Positions 24,807 to 34,309 of a stretch of 49,336 nucleotides of DNA are shown one piece after another (the stretch's first letter is position 1; the number at the start of each line of letters is the position of its first letter). The position numbers and the translations under genes were made by a program. The DNA is taken from positions 1-49,336 of the forward strand of contig JAILOQ010000088.1 of assembly GCA_024690725.1 (NCBI GenBank), written 5' to 3'. A model generated the notes under the pieces. The model was not told where the DNA came from and did no database searches. It saw only the letters and a program-made list of their open reading frames with translations. The DNA is from Lachnospiraceae bacterium. GTDB taxonomy: Bacteria; Bacillota; Clostridia; Lachnospirales; Lachnospiraceae.

Positions 24807-26870
24807 ATGAATCTGGAATCAAGTATATCGGAATTAAAGGGCATCGGCGAAAAAAGCGGTGCCCTTTTTCATAAATTGCATATCGATACGATCGAAGACC
24901 TGCTTCGGTACTTTCCGCGTGCATACGAGTCATATCCGCCTTGCGGGGTGCTTGCCGATATGGAAGACGGCATGAACCGGGCGGTATATGCGCATATCAC
25001 ATCGGTACCGACCGTGATCCGTGCGCGGCGTCTGACGATTCTGAGGTTTTGGGCGGAGGATATGAACGGAGACGCCTTTGTCGTGCGGATCTTTAACATG
25101 CCGTATATGAAAAAGAATTTAAATGTCGGTGATTTCCATGTGTTTTATGGAAAACTTCTGACAGTAGCCGATCACAGGCAGATCGACATGCCAAAGATCT
25201 TCAAAAAGGAAGCCTATGAAAAGCTGTTAAAGGGCTACCGGCCGATCTATGCATGTACGAAAGGACTTTCCAATGACAGTATCCGGAAATACGTGACGAT
25301 GGCGATGAAAGAAACCCTTTCTTTGGTGGAGGATCCGCTTCCGGAAAAGTTCCGGGCGGCGCATGCCTTTCCGTCTCTTTCCGATACGTACCGGGTGCTC
25401 CACGATCCGGTTTCGATGGAAGAGGTGTATCATGCGAAGAAACGCGTCGCCTATGAGGAGTTTTTGTACTTTCTCCTCTCCTTAAAGCAGAATGAGGAGA
25501 AGATCGCGCTTACGACGGACACCAATGTGTATCTTCCAAGCGCATATATCGAGCGGTTTCTTACGGCACTTCCGTTTGACATGACGGAGGCGCAAAAGAA
25601 ATGTTTTGCGGAGATCGAGGAAGAGCTGGAAGGCGGGAAGATCTGCAATCGCCTGATCCAGGGAGATGTCGGCTGCGGAAAGACGTTGATCGCGGTTTTG
25701 GCGCTCTTACTTTGTGTTGCCAACGGAAAACAGGGCGCACTCATGGCTCCGACCGAAGTATTGGCGGTGCAGCATTTTCAGACCATAACCGAATATACCG
25801 AACAATATGACCTGCCGTTTCGACCCGTTCTTTTAACAGGCGGGATACGTGCGAAGGATAAAAGAGAAGCGCTTTCGGCACTAAAGGATGGATCGGCGAA
25901 TCTGGCCATCGGTACACATGCACTGTTGGAGGATCCGGTGGAGTTTCGGGACCTGAGTCTGGTCGTCACGGATGAGCAGCATCGGTTCGGTGTCAGACAG
26001 CGCTCGGTACTGGCAAAAAAGGGGGAAGACGTGCATACGCTCGTCATGTCCGCAACGCCGATCCCACGTTCTTTGGCCATGATCTTGTACGGCGGACTGT
26101 CCGTTTCCGTGATCGGGGAACTGCCCGCGGATCGCATTCCCATCAAAAATGCAGTTGTTGACGTATCGTACCGCGAAAATGCATACCGGTTCATGGCAAA
26201 GGAGATCAAAGCCGGGCATCAGGTTTATGTGATCTGTCCGATGGTGGAGAGCGGCGTCATGGAGGAACTCGAAAACGTGGCGGATTATGCGAAAAAACTG
26301 GAAGAGTTCTATGGTGCGGGCGGGCCGAGGATCGCCGTACTGCACGGAAAGATGAAGGGCAAGGAGAAAAACCGCATCATGAATGAGTTTGCGGAGCATC
26401 TTACCGATATCCTGGTCTCCACGACCGTGATCGAGGTCGGGATCAACGTTCCCAATGCCACGGTCATGATGATCGAAAATGCCGAGCGGTTCGGACTGGC
26501 GGCGCTGCATCAGCTGCGCGGGCGTGTCGGACGTGGAAAGGACCAAAGCTACTGCGTATTTGTGGACAGTACCGGAAACGAAAAGACGAAAAAACGGCTG
26601 GATATTTTAGGGCATACGAACGATGGCTTTGAGATCGCGAATGCGGATCTTAAGATGCGAGGACCGGGAGAGATGTCGGGAACGTTGCAAAGCGGCGATA
26701 CGGGCTTTGTTTTTGCCGATATTTACGAGGATTCCGATATGCTCTATCTGGCAAGTGCGGACGCAGACGAGATCCTAAAGGACGATCCCACCCTGGAAAA
26801 AGAAGAGCATGCTATGTTAAGTGCACGGTATAAACAGGTTCTGAACGAGGGATTTGTTCGCACGATATAA
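24807..26870 (+). CDS. recG: ATP-dependent DNA helicase RecG
   Basis: A 687-residue superfamily 2 helicase that remodels stalled forks and Holliday junctions. The N-terminal wedge/OB domain (about 1-240) is followed by helicase motifs: Walker A GDVGCGKT, DEQHRFG (motif II), MSATPIPRSL (motif III), and the motif IV-VI region ending HQLRGRVGRG and the TRG-like tail. The TAA of the DAK2 gene ends at 24805, one base before this ATG, and no Shine-Dalgarno is visible, so translation probably restarts from the upstream stop. The yloU-yloV-recG order is widespread in Firmicutes. Confidence 0.95.
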   Translation: MNLESSISELKGIGEKSGALFHKLHIDTIEDLLRYFPRAYESYPPCGVLADMEDGMNRAVYAHITSVPTVIRARRLTILRFWAEDMNGDAFVVRIFNMPYMKKNLNVGDFHVFYGKLLTVADHRQIDMPKIFKKEAYEKLLKGYRPIYACTKGLSNDSIRKYVTMAMKETLSLVEDPLPEKFRAAHAFPSLSDTYRVLHDPVSMEEVYHAKKRVAYEEFLYFLLSLKQNEEKIALTTDTNVYLPSAYIERFLTALPFDMTEAQKKCFAEIEEELEGGKICNRLIQGDVGCGKTLIAVLALLLCVANGKQGALMAPTEVLAVQHFQTITEYTEQYDLPFRPVLLTGGIRAKDKREALSALKDGSANLAIGTHALLEDPVEFRDLSLVVTDEQHRFGVRQRSVLAKKGEDVHTLVMSATPIPRSLAMILYGGLSVSVIGELPADRIPIKNAVVDVSYRENAYRFMAKEIKAGHQVYVICPMVESGVMEELENVADYAKKLEEFYGAGGPRIAVLHGKMKGKEKNRIMNEFAEHLTDILVSTTVIEVGINVPNATVMMIENAERFGLAALHQLRGRVGRGKDQSYCVFVDSTGNEKTKKRLDILGHTNDGFEIANADLKMRGPGEMSGTLQSGDTGFVFADIYEDSDMLYLASADADEILKDDPTLEKEEHAMLSARYKQVLNEGFVRTI

Positions 26871-26904
26871 AATCACAAAAACTACAAGATATTGCTTTTT
26901 GTGC

Positions 26905-26932
26905 TTGAATTTCCAACAAAATATGGTAAAAT
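26905..26932 (+). promoter_or_regulatory. Promoter for the topoisomerase operon
   Basis: TTGAAT (26905-26910), a 16-base spacer and TAAAAT (26927-26932) lie 125 bases before the subunit B start, giving a leader of about 120 bases. Just upstream, CACAAAAA (26874-26881) and TTTTTGTG (26896-26903) could form an AT-only hairpin that may weakly end the recG message. Confidence 0.6.
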
Positions 26933-26970
26933 TGCTATGTATACGTAAACATCCCGGGTACGTTTATGCC

Positions 26971-27022
26971 CGTTCGTATGCCAAAAACTGATACAGAAAA
27001 CGAATGTGACCCATTCGTTTTT
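26971..27022 (+). promoter_or_regulatory. Possible attenuator in the topoisomerase leader
   Basis: A terminator-like hairpin has arms AAAACGAATG (26997-27006) and CATTCGTTTT (27012-27021) ending in five T. The left arm ACGAATG (27000-27006) can instead pair with CGTTCGT (26971-26977), with one G-U pair. The two pairings exclude each other, as in attenuators. No known riboswitch or leader peptide is recognised. Confidence 0.4.
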
Positions 27023-27057
27023 CGTATGTAAAGAAAGAAAAGAAAGCGGAGAGAATC

Positions 27058-28980
27058 ATGGCAAAGGCAAATGAGTACGGTGCCGAAAGTATCAAAGTAT
27101 TGGAAGGCCTGGAGGCCGTCAGAGTAAGACCGGGAATGTATATCGGTTCCGTTTCCACCAAAGGATTGAACCACTTGATCTACGAGATCGTGGACAATTC
27201 CGTGGATGAGCATTTGGCGGGCTTTTGTGACCATATTAAAGTATATCTGGAGAAAGACGGCTCCTGTACCGTCAGCGATAACGGACGCGGTATTCCTGTG
27301 GAAATGCATGAAAAGGGCGTTTCCGCGGAACGTTTGGTGTTTACGACCTTGCATGCCGGCGGTAAGTTTGACGATACGGCATATAAGACCAGCGGTGGTC
27401 TGCACGGCGTCGGCAGTTCCGTTGTCAATGCGCTTTCCGCCTATCTGACGATACGGATCGCGCGCGGCGGCTCGGTATATGAGGATAAATACGAACGCGG
27501 CGTTCCCACGATCGAACTGGAAAAGGGGCTGCTTCCCGTTGTCGGAAAGTCCCGGACGACCGGTACGACCGTCAACTTCCTTCCGGATGACGAGATCTTC
27601 GATAAGACCTGGTTTAAGGCGGAGGATGTGAAGAGTCGTCTGCATGAAACGGCATACTTAAATCCGAATCTTACCATCGAATTCGAAGACCGGCGCGGAG
27701 ATGAACTTGATGCCGTGACCTTCCATGAACCCGAAGGACTGGTCGGCTTTATCCATGCCATTAACGAAGGAAAAGAAACCGTGAGTGATGTGATCACGTT
27801 TACGGGAGAGTTGGAAGGCATCGAAGTCGAAGCGGCATTTCAGTATATCAACGAATTCCACGAGAATGTGATGGGATTCTGTAACAATATCCACAACGCC
27901 GAAGGCGGTACGCATATCACGGGCTTTAAAACGGCTTTTACGACCGTGATCAACAACTATGCGAGAGAATTAAACATCTTAAAGGATAAGGATCAGAATT
28001 TTACCGGTGCCGATGTCAGAAATGGTATGACGGCGATCATATCCATCAAGCATCCGGATCCCAGATTTGAAGGACAGACCAAGACCAAGCTTGACAATCA
28101 GGACGCGGGTAAGGTCTGCACGAAGGTCACGCAGGATGAGATCCAGCATTATTTTGATCGAAACTTAGAGTCATTAAAGAATGTCATTGCTTGCGCGGAA
28201 AAGTCCGCAAAGATCCGTAAGAGTGAAGAAAAAGCAAAGACCAATATGCTCACGAAGCAAAAATATTCCTTTGACCAAAACGGTAAATTGGCGAATTGTG
28301 AGTCGAAGGATGCCGAAAAGTGTGAGATCTTCATCGTCGAAGGTGATTCCGCCGGAGGCAGTGCCAAGACGGCAAGAGACCGGAAGTATCAGGCGATCCT
28401 TCCGATCCGCGGTAAGATCTTAAATGTCGAAAAGGCAACAATGGATAAGGTTTTGGCCAACGCCGAGATCAAGACCATGATCAATGCGTTCGGCTGCGGC
28501 TTTTCCGAAGGCTACGGAAACGATTTCGATATTTCGAAGCTGCGCTATGACAAGATCATCATCATGGCAGATGCCGATGTCGACGGTGCGCATATTTCAA
28601 CGTTGTTGTTGACGCTCTTTTACCGGTTCATGCCGGAACTGATCAGCGCGGGACACGTTTATATCGCCATGCCGCCGCTTTATAAGGCCATGCCTTCCAA
28701 GGGCAAGGAAGAGTATCTCTACGACGATAAGGCGCTCGAACGCTACCGGAAGACGCACAAGGGTTCTTTTACCCTGCAGCGCTATAAGGGCCTTGGTGAG
28801 ATGGATGCCGAACAGCTTTGGGAGACAACCTTGAATCCCGAGACCAGAAAGCTTAAGCTGGTCGAGATCGATGACAATTTCCAGGCGGATAAGATCACCG
28901 AGATGTTGATGGGAACCGAAGTGGCACCCAGAAAGAGTTATATCTACAAGCACGCAAAGGACGCTTTGCTCGACGTATAG
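27058..28980 (+). CDS. Type IIA DNA topoisomerase subunit B (gyrase GyrB / topoisomerase IV ParE-like)
   Basis: A 640-residue ATPase subunit. The GHKL domain has EIVDNSVDEHLAG and DNGRGIPV and GGLHGVG; the transducer has the QTK-type lysine in EGQTKTKL; the TOPRIM domain has EGDSAGG and the metal-binding DADVDGAH. The C-terminal segment YKGLGEMDAEQLWETT is typical. With the adjacent subunit A it relaxes or supercoils DNA using ATP. The location away from dnaA/dnaN/recF and the subunit A lacking a clear GyrA box suggest that this pair is the second, topoisomerase IV-like set, though I cannot exclude that it is gyrase. AAGCGGAGAG precedes the start. Confidence 0.9.
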   Translation: MAKANEYGAESIKVLEGLEAVRVRPGMYIGSVSTKGLNHLIYEIVDNSVDEHLAGFCDHIKVYLEKDGSCTVSDNGRGIPVEMHEKGVSAERLVFTTLHAGGKFDDTAYKTSGGLHGVGSSVVNALSAYLTIRIARGGSVYEDKYERGVPTIELEKGLLPVVGKSRTTGTTVNFLPDDEIFDKTWFKAEDVKSRLHETAYLNPNLTIEFEDRRGDELDAVTFHEPEGLVGFIHAINEGKETVSDVITFTGELEGIEVEAAFQYINEFHENVMGFCNNIHNAEGGTHITGFKTAFTTVINNYARELNILKDKDQNFTGADVRNGMTAIISIKHPDPRFEGQTKTKLDNQDAGKVCTKVTQDEIQHYFDRNLESLKNVIACAEKSAKIRKSEEKAKTNMLTKQKYSFDQNGKLANCESKDAEKCEIFIVEGDSAGGSAKTARDRKYQAILPIRGKILNVEKATMDKVLANAEIKTMINAFGCGFSEGYGNDFDISKLRYDKIIIMADADVDGAHISTLLLTLFYRFMPELISAGHVYIAMPPLYKAMPSKGKEEYLYDDKALERYRKTHKGSFTLQRYKGLGEMDAEQLWETTLNPETRKLKLVEIDDNFQADKITEMLMGTEVAPRKSYIYKHAKDALLDV

Positions 28981-29032
28981 AGCGATGCGACATTCGTGAA
29001 ACAATATGAAACGGTAAAAACAAGGAAGAAAA

Positions 29033-31270
29033 ATGGAAGAGACAATTTTACGAACCGAATACTCCGAAGTGATGGAACAGTCCTACATTGATTATGCGAT
29101 GTCCGTCATTGTGGCACGTGCACTTCCGGATGTCAGAGACGGATTAAAGCCGGTACAGAGACGAACGCTTTATGATATGAGCGAACTGAAGATCCGTCCG
29201 GACGGCCCGTATCGAAAATGTGCCCGTATCGTCGGCGATACGATGGGTAAATACCATCCGCACGGAGATTCCAGTATCTATGATGCTTTGGTCGTGATGG
29301 CCCAGGATTTCAAAAAGGGCCTTCCCATGGTGGACGGACACGGTAACTTCGGCTCCATCGAAGGCGACAGTGCCGCAGCCATGCGTTATACCGAGGCGAG
29401 ACTTGCAAAGGTCACGCAGGAGGCATTCCTTGCGGATCTGGATAAAGATGTTGTCGATTTCATGCCGAACTTCGACGAAACGGAAAAAGAACCCGTTGTT
29501 TTACCCGTTAAGATCCCGAACATCCTTATAAACGGCGCAGAAGGCATTGCGGTAGGTATGGCGACCTCCATTCCTCCCCATAACGTGGGAGAGGTCATTG
29601 ACGGTTTAAAGGCCTATATGCAGGACCCGACGCTTAGCACCAGACAGCTGATGAAGTATGTCAAGGGGCCGGATTTCCCGACCGGCGGTATTGTCTGCAA
29701 CAAAGACGACCTGAAGGAAATCTATGAGACCGGTGTCGGCAAGATCAAGCTGCGCGGAAAAGTGGATGTGGAAAAAGGGAAGAACGGTCATGTCAACATC
29801 GTGATCAGCGAGATCCCTTATACGATGATCGGCACGGGTATTTCCAAATTCCTTATGGATGTGGCCGCACTTGCTGAGACGAAGAAAACGAACGATATCG
29901 TGGATATCACCAACCAGTCCGGAAAAGAAGGCATTCGTATCGTGATCGAATGCAAGCGCGATACCGACACGGAGCAGTTTATCAACATGCTCTACAAAAA
30001 GACGAAGCTGGAAGATACCTTCGGTGTCAATATGCTCGCGGTGGCATCCGGTCGTCCCGAGACCTTGTCTTTGGATCAGATCTTTAAGCATTGCGCAGAC
30101 TTTCAGTTCGAAGTGGCGACCAGAAAGTATACAAACCTTCTAGCCAAAGAACAGGAAAAGCGTGAAGTAGAGGAAGGCCTGATCAAGGCCTGCAACCTGA
30201 TCGATCTGATCATCGAGATCCTGCGCGGTTCAACGGATCGTGCCATGGCCAAGAAATGTCTCGTGGAAGGTATTACCGATGGAATCCGTTTCAAATCCAA
30301 GGAATCCAAGCTGATGGCCCAGCAGCTCATGTTTACCGAGCGTCAGGCCAATGCGATTTTAGAGATGCGTCTGTATAAGCTGATCGGTCTGGAGATCAAC
30401 GCCCTGTTAAAAGAACATGAAGAGACGGTAGCGAACATCTATCGCTACGAGGATATTCTCTCAAGCCGTTCCTCCATGACGCAGGTTTTGATCGAGGAAT
30501 TGGACGGGATCAAGAAGGCATACGGACAGAAACGAAAGACAGAGATCACAAATGCGGAAGAAGCCGTATATGTGGAAAAGAAGGCAGAAGAGATCGATGT
30601 ATACTTCATGATGGACCGTTTTGGTTATGCAAGGCTCATCGATGTTCCCACATATGAACGAAACAAAGAGACTGCGGATGAAGAGAGCAAGTTCCTCTTC
30701 AAACTGAAGAGTCAGGCAAAGGTCTGCATCTTTACCGCATCCGGGCAGATGCACACGATCAAGGTCGAAGATGTGCCGCTTGGCAAGTTCCGCGACAAGG
30801 GCGTTCCGATCGACAACATCAGTAACTATAAGTCCGAAGAGGATGTGATCATTTATGCCTGCTCGCAGAGCGAGGTGAACCTGTATCGTCTGATCTTCGT
30901 GACAAAGAACAGTTTCTGCAAGATCGTCGACGGCGGAGAATTCGACGTCAGCAAGCGAACGGTGGCAGCGACCAAGTTAAACGACGGCGATGAGGTGATC
31001 TCCGTAAATGCATTAAACGATGCGACATCCGTCGTACTGAAGTCAAAGGATGGGTATTTCCTCCGCTTTGCGGTGGATGAGATCCCGACCATGAAGAAAA
31101 CGGCAGCCGGCGTAAAAGGAATGAACCTCTCCGCAAAGGATGAGATCGATGAAGTCTTCTACATCCAAAATGCGGTAGAATCCATTTACGAATACGGCGA
31201 ACGACAGATCGAGCTGCAAAAACTGAAGTTGAATCACCGTGCGGCAAAGGGTACGAAAGTAAGAGGATGA
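29033..31270 (+). CDS. Type IIA DNA topoisomerase subunit A (topoisomerase IV ParC / GyrA-like)
   Basis: A 745-residue breakage-reunion subunit. The catalytic tyrosine is Y119 in AAAMRYTEA; the winged helix begins [22 protein letters not shown]. The quinolone-interaction positions carry S80 and D84 (HGDSSIYD), the sensitive-type residues matching E. coli GyrA S83 and D87. The C-terminal beta-pinwheel (about 500-740) has GVKGMNL-type blades, but the canonical gyrase box QRRGGKG is not present; a degenerate KFRDKGVPI sits near its expected place. That argues for decatenation (topoisomerase IV-like) rather than negative supercoiling. It is 52 bases after subunit B and is the second gene of the operon. 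Confidence 0.9.
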   Translation: MEETILRTEYSEVMEQSYIDYAMSVIVARALPDVRDGLKPVQRRTLYDMSELKIRPDGPYRKCARIVGDTMGKYHPHGDSSIYDALVVMAQDFKKGLPMVDGHGNFGSIEGDSAAAMRYTEARLAKVTQEAFLADLDKDVVDFMPNFDETEKEPVVLPVKIPNILINGAEGIAVGMATSIPPHNVGEVIDGLKAYMQDPTLSTRQLMKYVKGPDFPTGGIVCNKDDLKEIYETGVGKIKLRGKVDVEKGKNGHVNIVISEIPYTMIGTGISKFLMDVAALAETKKTNDIVDITNQSGKEGIRIVIECKRDTDTEQFINMLYKKTKLEDTFGVNMLAVASGRPETLSLDQIFKHCADFQFEVATRKYTNLLAKEQEKREVEEGLIKACNLIDLIIEILRGSTDRAMAKKCLVEGITDGIRFKSKESKLMAQQLMFTERQANAILEMRLYKLIGLEINALLKEHEETVANIYRYEDILSSRSSMTQVLIEELDGIKKAYGQKRKTEITNAEEAVYVEKKAEEIDVYFMMDRFGYARLIDVPTYERNKETADEESKFLFKLKSQAKVCIFTASGQMHTIKVEDVPLGKFRDKGVPIDNISNYKSEEDVIIYACSQSEVNLYRLIFVTKNSFCKIVDGGEFDVSKRTVAATKLNDGDEVISVNALNDATSVVLKSKDGYFLRFAVDEIPTMKKTAAGVKGMNLSAKDEIDEVFYIQNAVESIYEYGERQIELQKLKLNHRAAKGTKVRG

Positions 31271-31273
31271 TCT

Positions 31274-31834
31274 ATGAGAGTGATAGCCGGAGAGGCCAGA
31301 AGTTTACAGCTTGTAACACCCGAAGGGGAGGATACCAGGCCAACGACTGACCGGATCAAAGAAACGCTTTTTAACATGATACAGTTTGATATTCCCGGCT
31401 GTAAGTTTTTGGATCTGTTTGCGGGAAGCGGCGGGATCGGTATTGAAGCGTTAAGCCGCGGAGCCGAGAAGGCGGTATTTGTGGATTCCGCAAAGGAAGC
31501 GCAGGCTTGTATCGAACAGAATCTGGAACATACGCACTTTACCGACAAAGCGCAGCTGTTAAAGCAGGACGCGTTTGTCTCCATGATGATGTTGGAGTAT
31601 AGAGAGGTCTTTGATATCGTATTTATGGATCCGCCGTATCACAAAGAACTTGAGCGAAGAGTATTGGAATACCTTTCCACGTCGCCCATCATAAACGCAG
31701 ATACGCTCGTTATATTCGAAGCGGCCGTGGATACGGATATTTCCTATATCGACCAATTGCCCTTTACGATAACGAAAGTCAAGAAATATAAGAATAACAT
31801 GCATGTATTTTTGAAAAAGGATGTGGCAGAATGA
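31274..31834 (+). CDS. rsmD: 16S rRNA (guanine(966)-N(2))-methyltransferase RsmD
   Basis: A 186-residue Rossmann methyltransferase that modifies G966 of 16S rRNA. The SAM-binding motif I is [13 protein letters not shown] (47-59) and the catalytic motif IV is DPPY (119-122). The gene is 3 bases after the topoisomerase A subunit and overlaps coaD by 4 bases (ATGA), the usual rsmD-coaD pair. Confidence 0.95.
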   Translation: MRVIAGEARSLQLVTPEGEDTRPTTDRIKETLFNMIQFDIPGCKFLDLFAGSGGIGIEALSRGAEKAVFVDSAKEAQACIEQNLEHTHFTDKAQLLKQDAFVSMMMLEYREVFDIVFMDPPYHKELERRVLEYLSTSPIINADTLVIFEAAVDTDISYIDQLPFTITKVKKYKNNMHVFLKKDVAE

Positions 31835-32325
31835 AAAAAGCGATCTATCCCGGAAGTTTTGATCCGGTAACCTACGGACATTTGGATATCATCAAACGGG
31901 CTGCGGCGATCTTCGATGAAGTGACCGTCAGCGTTCTCTATAATGTTAAGAAATCTTCATTGTTTTCTGTAGATGAACGTGTTAAAATGCTAAAGGAGGC
32001 AACAAAGGATCTTCCCAATGTCAAGGTGGATTCTTTCAGCGGTCTGTTGATCGATTATGCGAAATCCAAGGATGTACATTGTGTGATCCGAGGACTCCGT
32101 GCGATCACCGATTTCGAATACGAACTTCAGGTATCGCAGACCAATCATTTGCTTTCCCATGGGGACTTGGATACGGTGTTCTTCACTACAGATCTGCAAT
32201 ATTCGTATCTTTCCAGTTCCAGTGTAAAGGAGATTGCATATTTCCAAGGGGATGTGTCCCCTTGCGTGCCGGATTTTGTGGCGGACGCATTGGAAGCAAA
32301 ATATGCCGAGCAGGATAGAAAATAA
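31831..32325 (+). CDS. coaD: Phosphopantetheine adenylyltransferase
   Basis: A 164-residue nucleotidyltransferase making dephospho-CoA from 4'-phosphopantetheine and ATP, the penultimate step of CoA synthesis. The nucleotide-binding T-x-G-H motif is TYGH (14-17) in [12 protein letters not shown]; the second signature is [11 protein letters not shown]. Start overlaps rsmD by 4 bases. Confidence 0.97.
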   Translation: MKKAIYPGSFDPVTYGHLDIIKRAAAIFDEVTVSVLYNVKKSSLFSVDERVKMLKEATKDLPNVKVDSFSGLLIDYAKSKDVHCVIRGLRAITDFEYELQVSQTNHLLSHGDLDTVFFTTDLQYSYLSSSSVKEIAYFQGDVSPCVPDFVADALEAKYAEQDRK

Positions 32326-32346
32326 GTAAAAGGTGTAGGAGATGTC

Positions 32347-33009
32347 ATGGCAGAGAGAAGTGAACAAACAAGTAAAATAGAACAGGCGATCGATGATCTG
32401 GAGAATTACCTTTCAAGCTGCAAGCTGCAGTTCATGAGCAGTACCAATATCATCGTAAATACCGAAGATGTTATGGAGCTGGTGAACGATCTTCGCAGAA
32501 AGGCTCCGGATGAGATCAGAAGATATCGTAAGATCATCCAGAATCAGGAAGCCATTTTGGCGGATGCACATCAGCAGGCGGAACAGATATTAAAGGAAGC
32601 CGCAGTGCATACATCCGAATTGGTCAATGAGCAGGAGATCATGCGTCAGGCATACGAGCAAGCGGAAGAGATCGTTGCGATGGCGAACAGACAGGCACAG
32701 GAGATCATCGATCAGGCTACGATCGAAGCAAATCAAATGCGTGATGCCGCAACGGTTTATACGGATGATCAGTTGGCAGGAATCGAAGATATCCTGACAC
32801 ACAGTATTGAGACTGCATCCAATCGTTATGAGAATCTCCTTCGTTCCTTAAACGAGACCTTGGAGATCGTAACCGCTAACAGAGCGCAACTGTATCCGGT
32901 GGATGCCATGGCTGAAATTCAGGAAGAAAATGCAGTTGATGTTCCTGTTGCAAGACCGAAGCCGAACGGTGGCGATGCCGGTAACGGTGGCGGAATTGAT
33001 CTGATTTAA
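32347..33009 (+). CDS. Coiled-coil protein, V-ATPase subunit H / DivIVA-like annotation class
   Basis: A 220-residue soluble protein that is mostly one long helix (about 55-185) rich in Q, E and A (AHQQAEQILKEAAVHTSEL and AMANRQAQEIIDQATIEANQM), with a short globular start and a glycine/asparagine-rich tail. Related clostridial proteins are usually labelled ATPase or hypothetical because their coiled coil matches V-type ATPase subunit H / ATP synthase b profiles; no nucleotide-binding motif is present, so I would not infer ATPase activity. It lies 21 bases after coaD and ends before a strong terminator. Confidence 0.75.
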   Translation: MAERSEQTSKIEQAIDDLENYLSSCKLQFMSSTNIIVNTEDVMELVNDLRRKAPDEIRRYRKIIQNQEAILADAHQQAEQILKEAAVHTSELVNEQEIMRQAYEQAEEIVAMANRQAQEIIDQATIEANQMRDAATVYTDDQLAGIEDILTHSIETASNRYENLLRSLNETLEIVTANRAQLYPVDAMAEIQEENAVDVPVARPKPNGGDAGNGGGIDLI

Positions 33010-33022
33010 TGAAATTGACGAG

Positions 33023-33052
33023 AAACTGCACGATTCGTGCAGTTTTTCTTTT
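33023..33052 (+). terminator. Intrinsic terminator just before the RsuA-family gene
   Basis: Ten-base perfect arms AAACTGCACG (33023-33032) and CGTGCAGTTT (33036-33045) with an ATT loop, then TTTTTCTTTT. The T-run ends only about 9 bases before the next start codon. Confidence 0.9.
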
Positions 33053-33060
33053 GGAATCCT

Positions 33061-33768
33061 ATGCGTTTAGACAAATACTTATCCGATATTTCCGTCGGTA
33101 CACGAAGTGAGTGTAAAAAGTACATACGTAACGGGGCCGTAACGATCAACGGCGCGGTCGAAAAAGATCCCGGCGCCACGGTTTTCGCAAACGATGTGGT
33201 ATGTTTCCGGGGGCAGATTGTCGAACGAAAGGAACATCTGTATTATATGTTTCACAAGCCCGCCGGCTGCGTCAGTGCAACGGAAGATGCAAAGGAGAAA
33301 ACGGTTCTTTCCTATTTTCCGCCGGAATTACGGAAACGCCTTTTGATCGCGGGACGGCTCGATAAGGATACCGAGGGGTTCCTTCTTTTAACAGATGACG
33401 GTGCGTTTGTGCATCGGATCATGCATCCGAAACGCCATGTGAAGAAGACCTATTATTTTGAAGGAAAAGGTCGGCTTTCGGATCACGCAGAGGACCTGGT
33501 CAAAGAAGGGCTTGATATCGGAGACGAGACACGCACGAAACCCGCCGCACTTTACGATGTTACGCTTGACGGCGACGGCTTTCGCGGGTATCTGACGATC
33601 ACCGAGGGAAGGTATCATCAGGTGAAACGGATGATCCGGGCGCTCGGAGGAGAAGTCACATATCTGAAGCGCACGGCGATCGGAAATCTTTCCCTGGATG
33701 AGACCTTGGAAAAAGGCTCATTTCGGGAATTAACGGAGGAAGAATTTGAAGAAATATTACAAGGGTGA
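33061..33768 (+). CDS. RsuA/RluB-family rRNA pseudouridine synthase
   Basis: A 235-residue enzyme with an N-terminal S4 RNA-binding domain (1-60, MRLDKYLSDISVGTRSECKKYI) and a catalytic domain whose nucleophile is the aspartate in GRLDKDTEG. The GYLTITEGRYHQVKRM segment marks the RsuA/RluB/RluE/RluF group, but 16S versus 23S targets cannot be separated here. I take the ATG at 33061; the frame is open to 33037 but that lies in the terminator stem. Only GGAAT precedes the start, and it is within 15 bases of the terminator T-run, so either a promoter overlaps the terminator or expression depends on read-through. Confidence 0.9.
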   Translation: MRLDKYLSDISVGTRSECKKYIRNGAVTINGAVEKDPGATVFANDVVCFRGQIVERKEHLYYMFHKPAGCVSATEDAKEKTVLSYFPPELRKRLLIAGRLDKDTEGFLLLTDDGAFVHRIMHPKRHVKKTYYFEGKGRLSDHAEDLVKEGLDIGDETRTKPAALYDVTLDGDGFRGYLTITEGRYHQVKRMIRALGGEVTYLKRTAIGNLSLDETLEKGSFRELTEEEFEEILQG

Positions 33769-34309
33769 ATTTGCGTATTACGAATGGAAAAAGAAACGGA
33801 TCACCATCCAGACGATTCTGCTTTTTGCCCTGTCTTTGGGCTTGTATCTCGTTGGATTCGTAACCAGCGGAAGCAATAAGAACCTTCTTACGATCGTTGC
33901 GGTATTGGGCCTTTTGCCTGCCAGTAACTCTTTGGTAAGCGCCGTTATGTACTATCGTTATCACGGCTGCAGCAAAGACGATCATGACGCAATGGAAGGT
34001 GTGTTTGCGGATTTCGTCAGTGGATACGGCTTTGTTTTCACGACATACAAAAAGAATTATGAGGTTTCCGGCCTGATCGTTAAAAACGGCTATGTATACG
34101 GCCTTTTAAAGAATCACCCCGAAGAGACCGGGGATATCGAGGAGCATATCAACTCGATCGCCAAGCAGAACGGTCATAATGTGGTCTGCGGAATGTTTAC
34201 GGATCGTGACGGGTTTTTAAAACGCTTAAAGGAACTGTCCGAGAAGGAAACGGAAGACAGTAAAAAGGATGAAGCGGTATTTCGTTTGATGACGGAGATT
34301 TCATTGTAA
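33746..34309 (+). CDS. Hypothetical two-helix membrane protein
   Basis: I do not recognise this 187-residue protein. Two membrane helices (about 20-41 and 48-68) follow a basic N-terminus (YYEWKKKRITI), and the remaining 115 residues are a soluble alpha/beta domain facing the cytoplasm by the positive-inside rule. The start is a TTG at 33746 with GGAGGA five to six bases upstream and overlaps the RsuA-family gene by 23 bases; its stop shares an A with the next ATG. That tight packing between two pseudouridine synthase genes argues that it is a real gene, possibly linked to ribosome or RNA maturation, but no function can be given. Confidence 0.75.
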   Translation: MKKYYKGEFAYYEWKKKRITIQTILLFALSLGLYLVGFVTSGSNKNLLTIVAVLGLLPASNSLVSAVMYYRYHGCSKDDHDAMEGVFADFVSGYGFVFTTYKKNYEVSGLIVKNGYVYGLLKNHPEETGDIEEHINSIAKQNGHNVVCGMFTDRDGFLKRLKELSEKETEDSKKDEAVFRLMTEISL

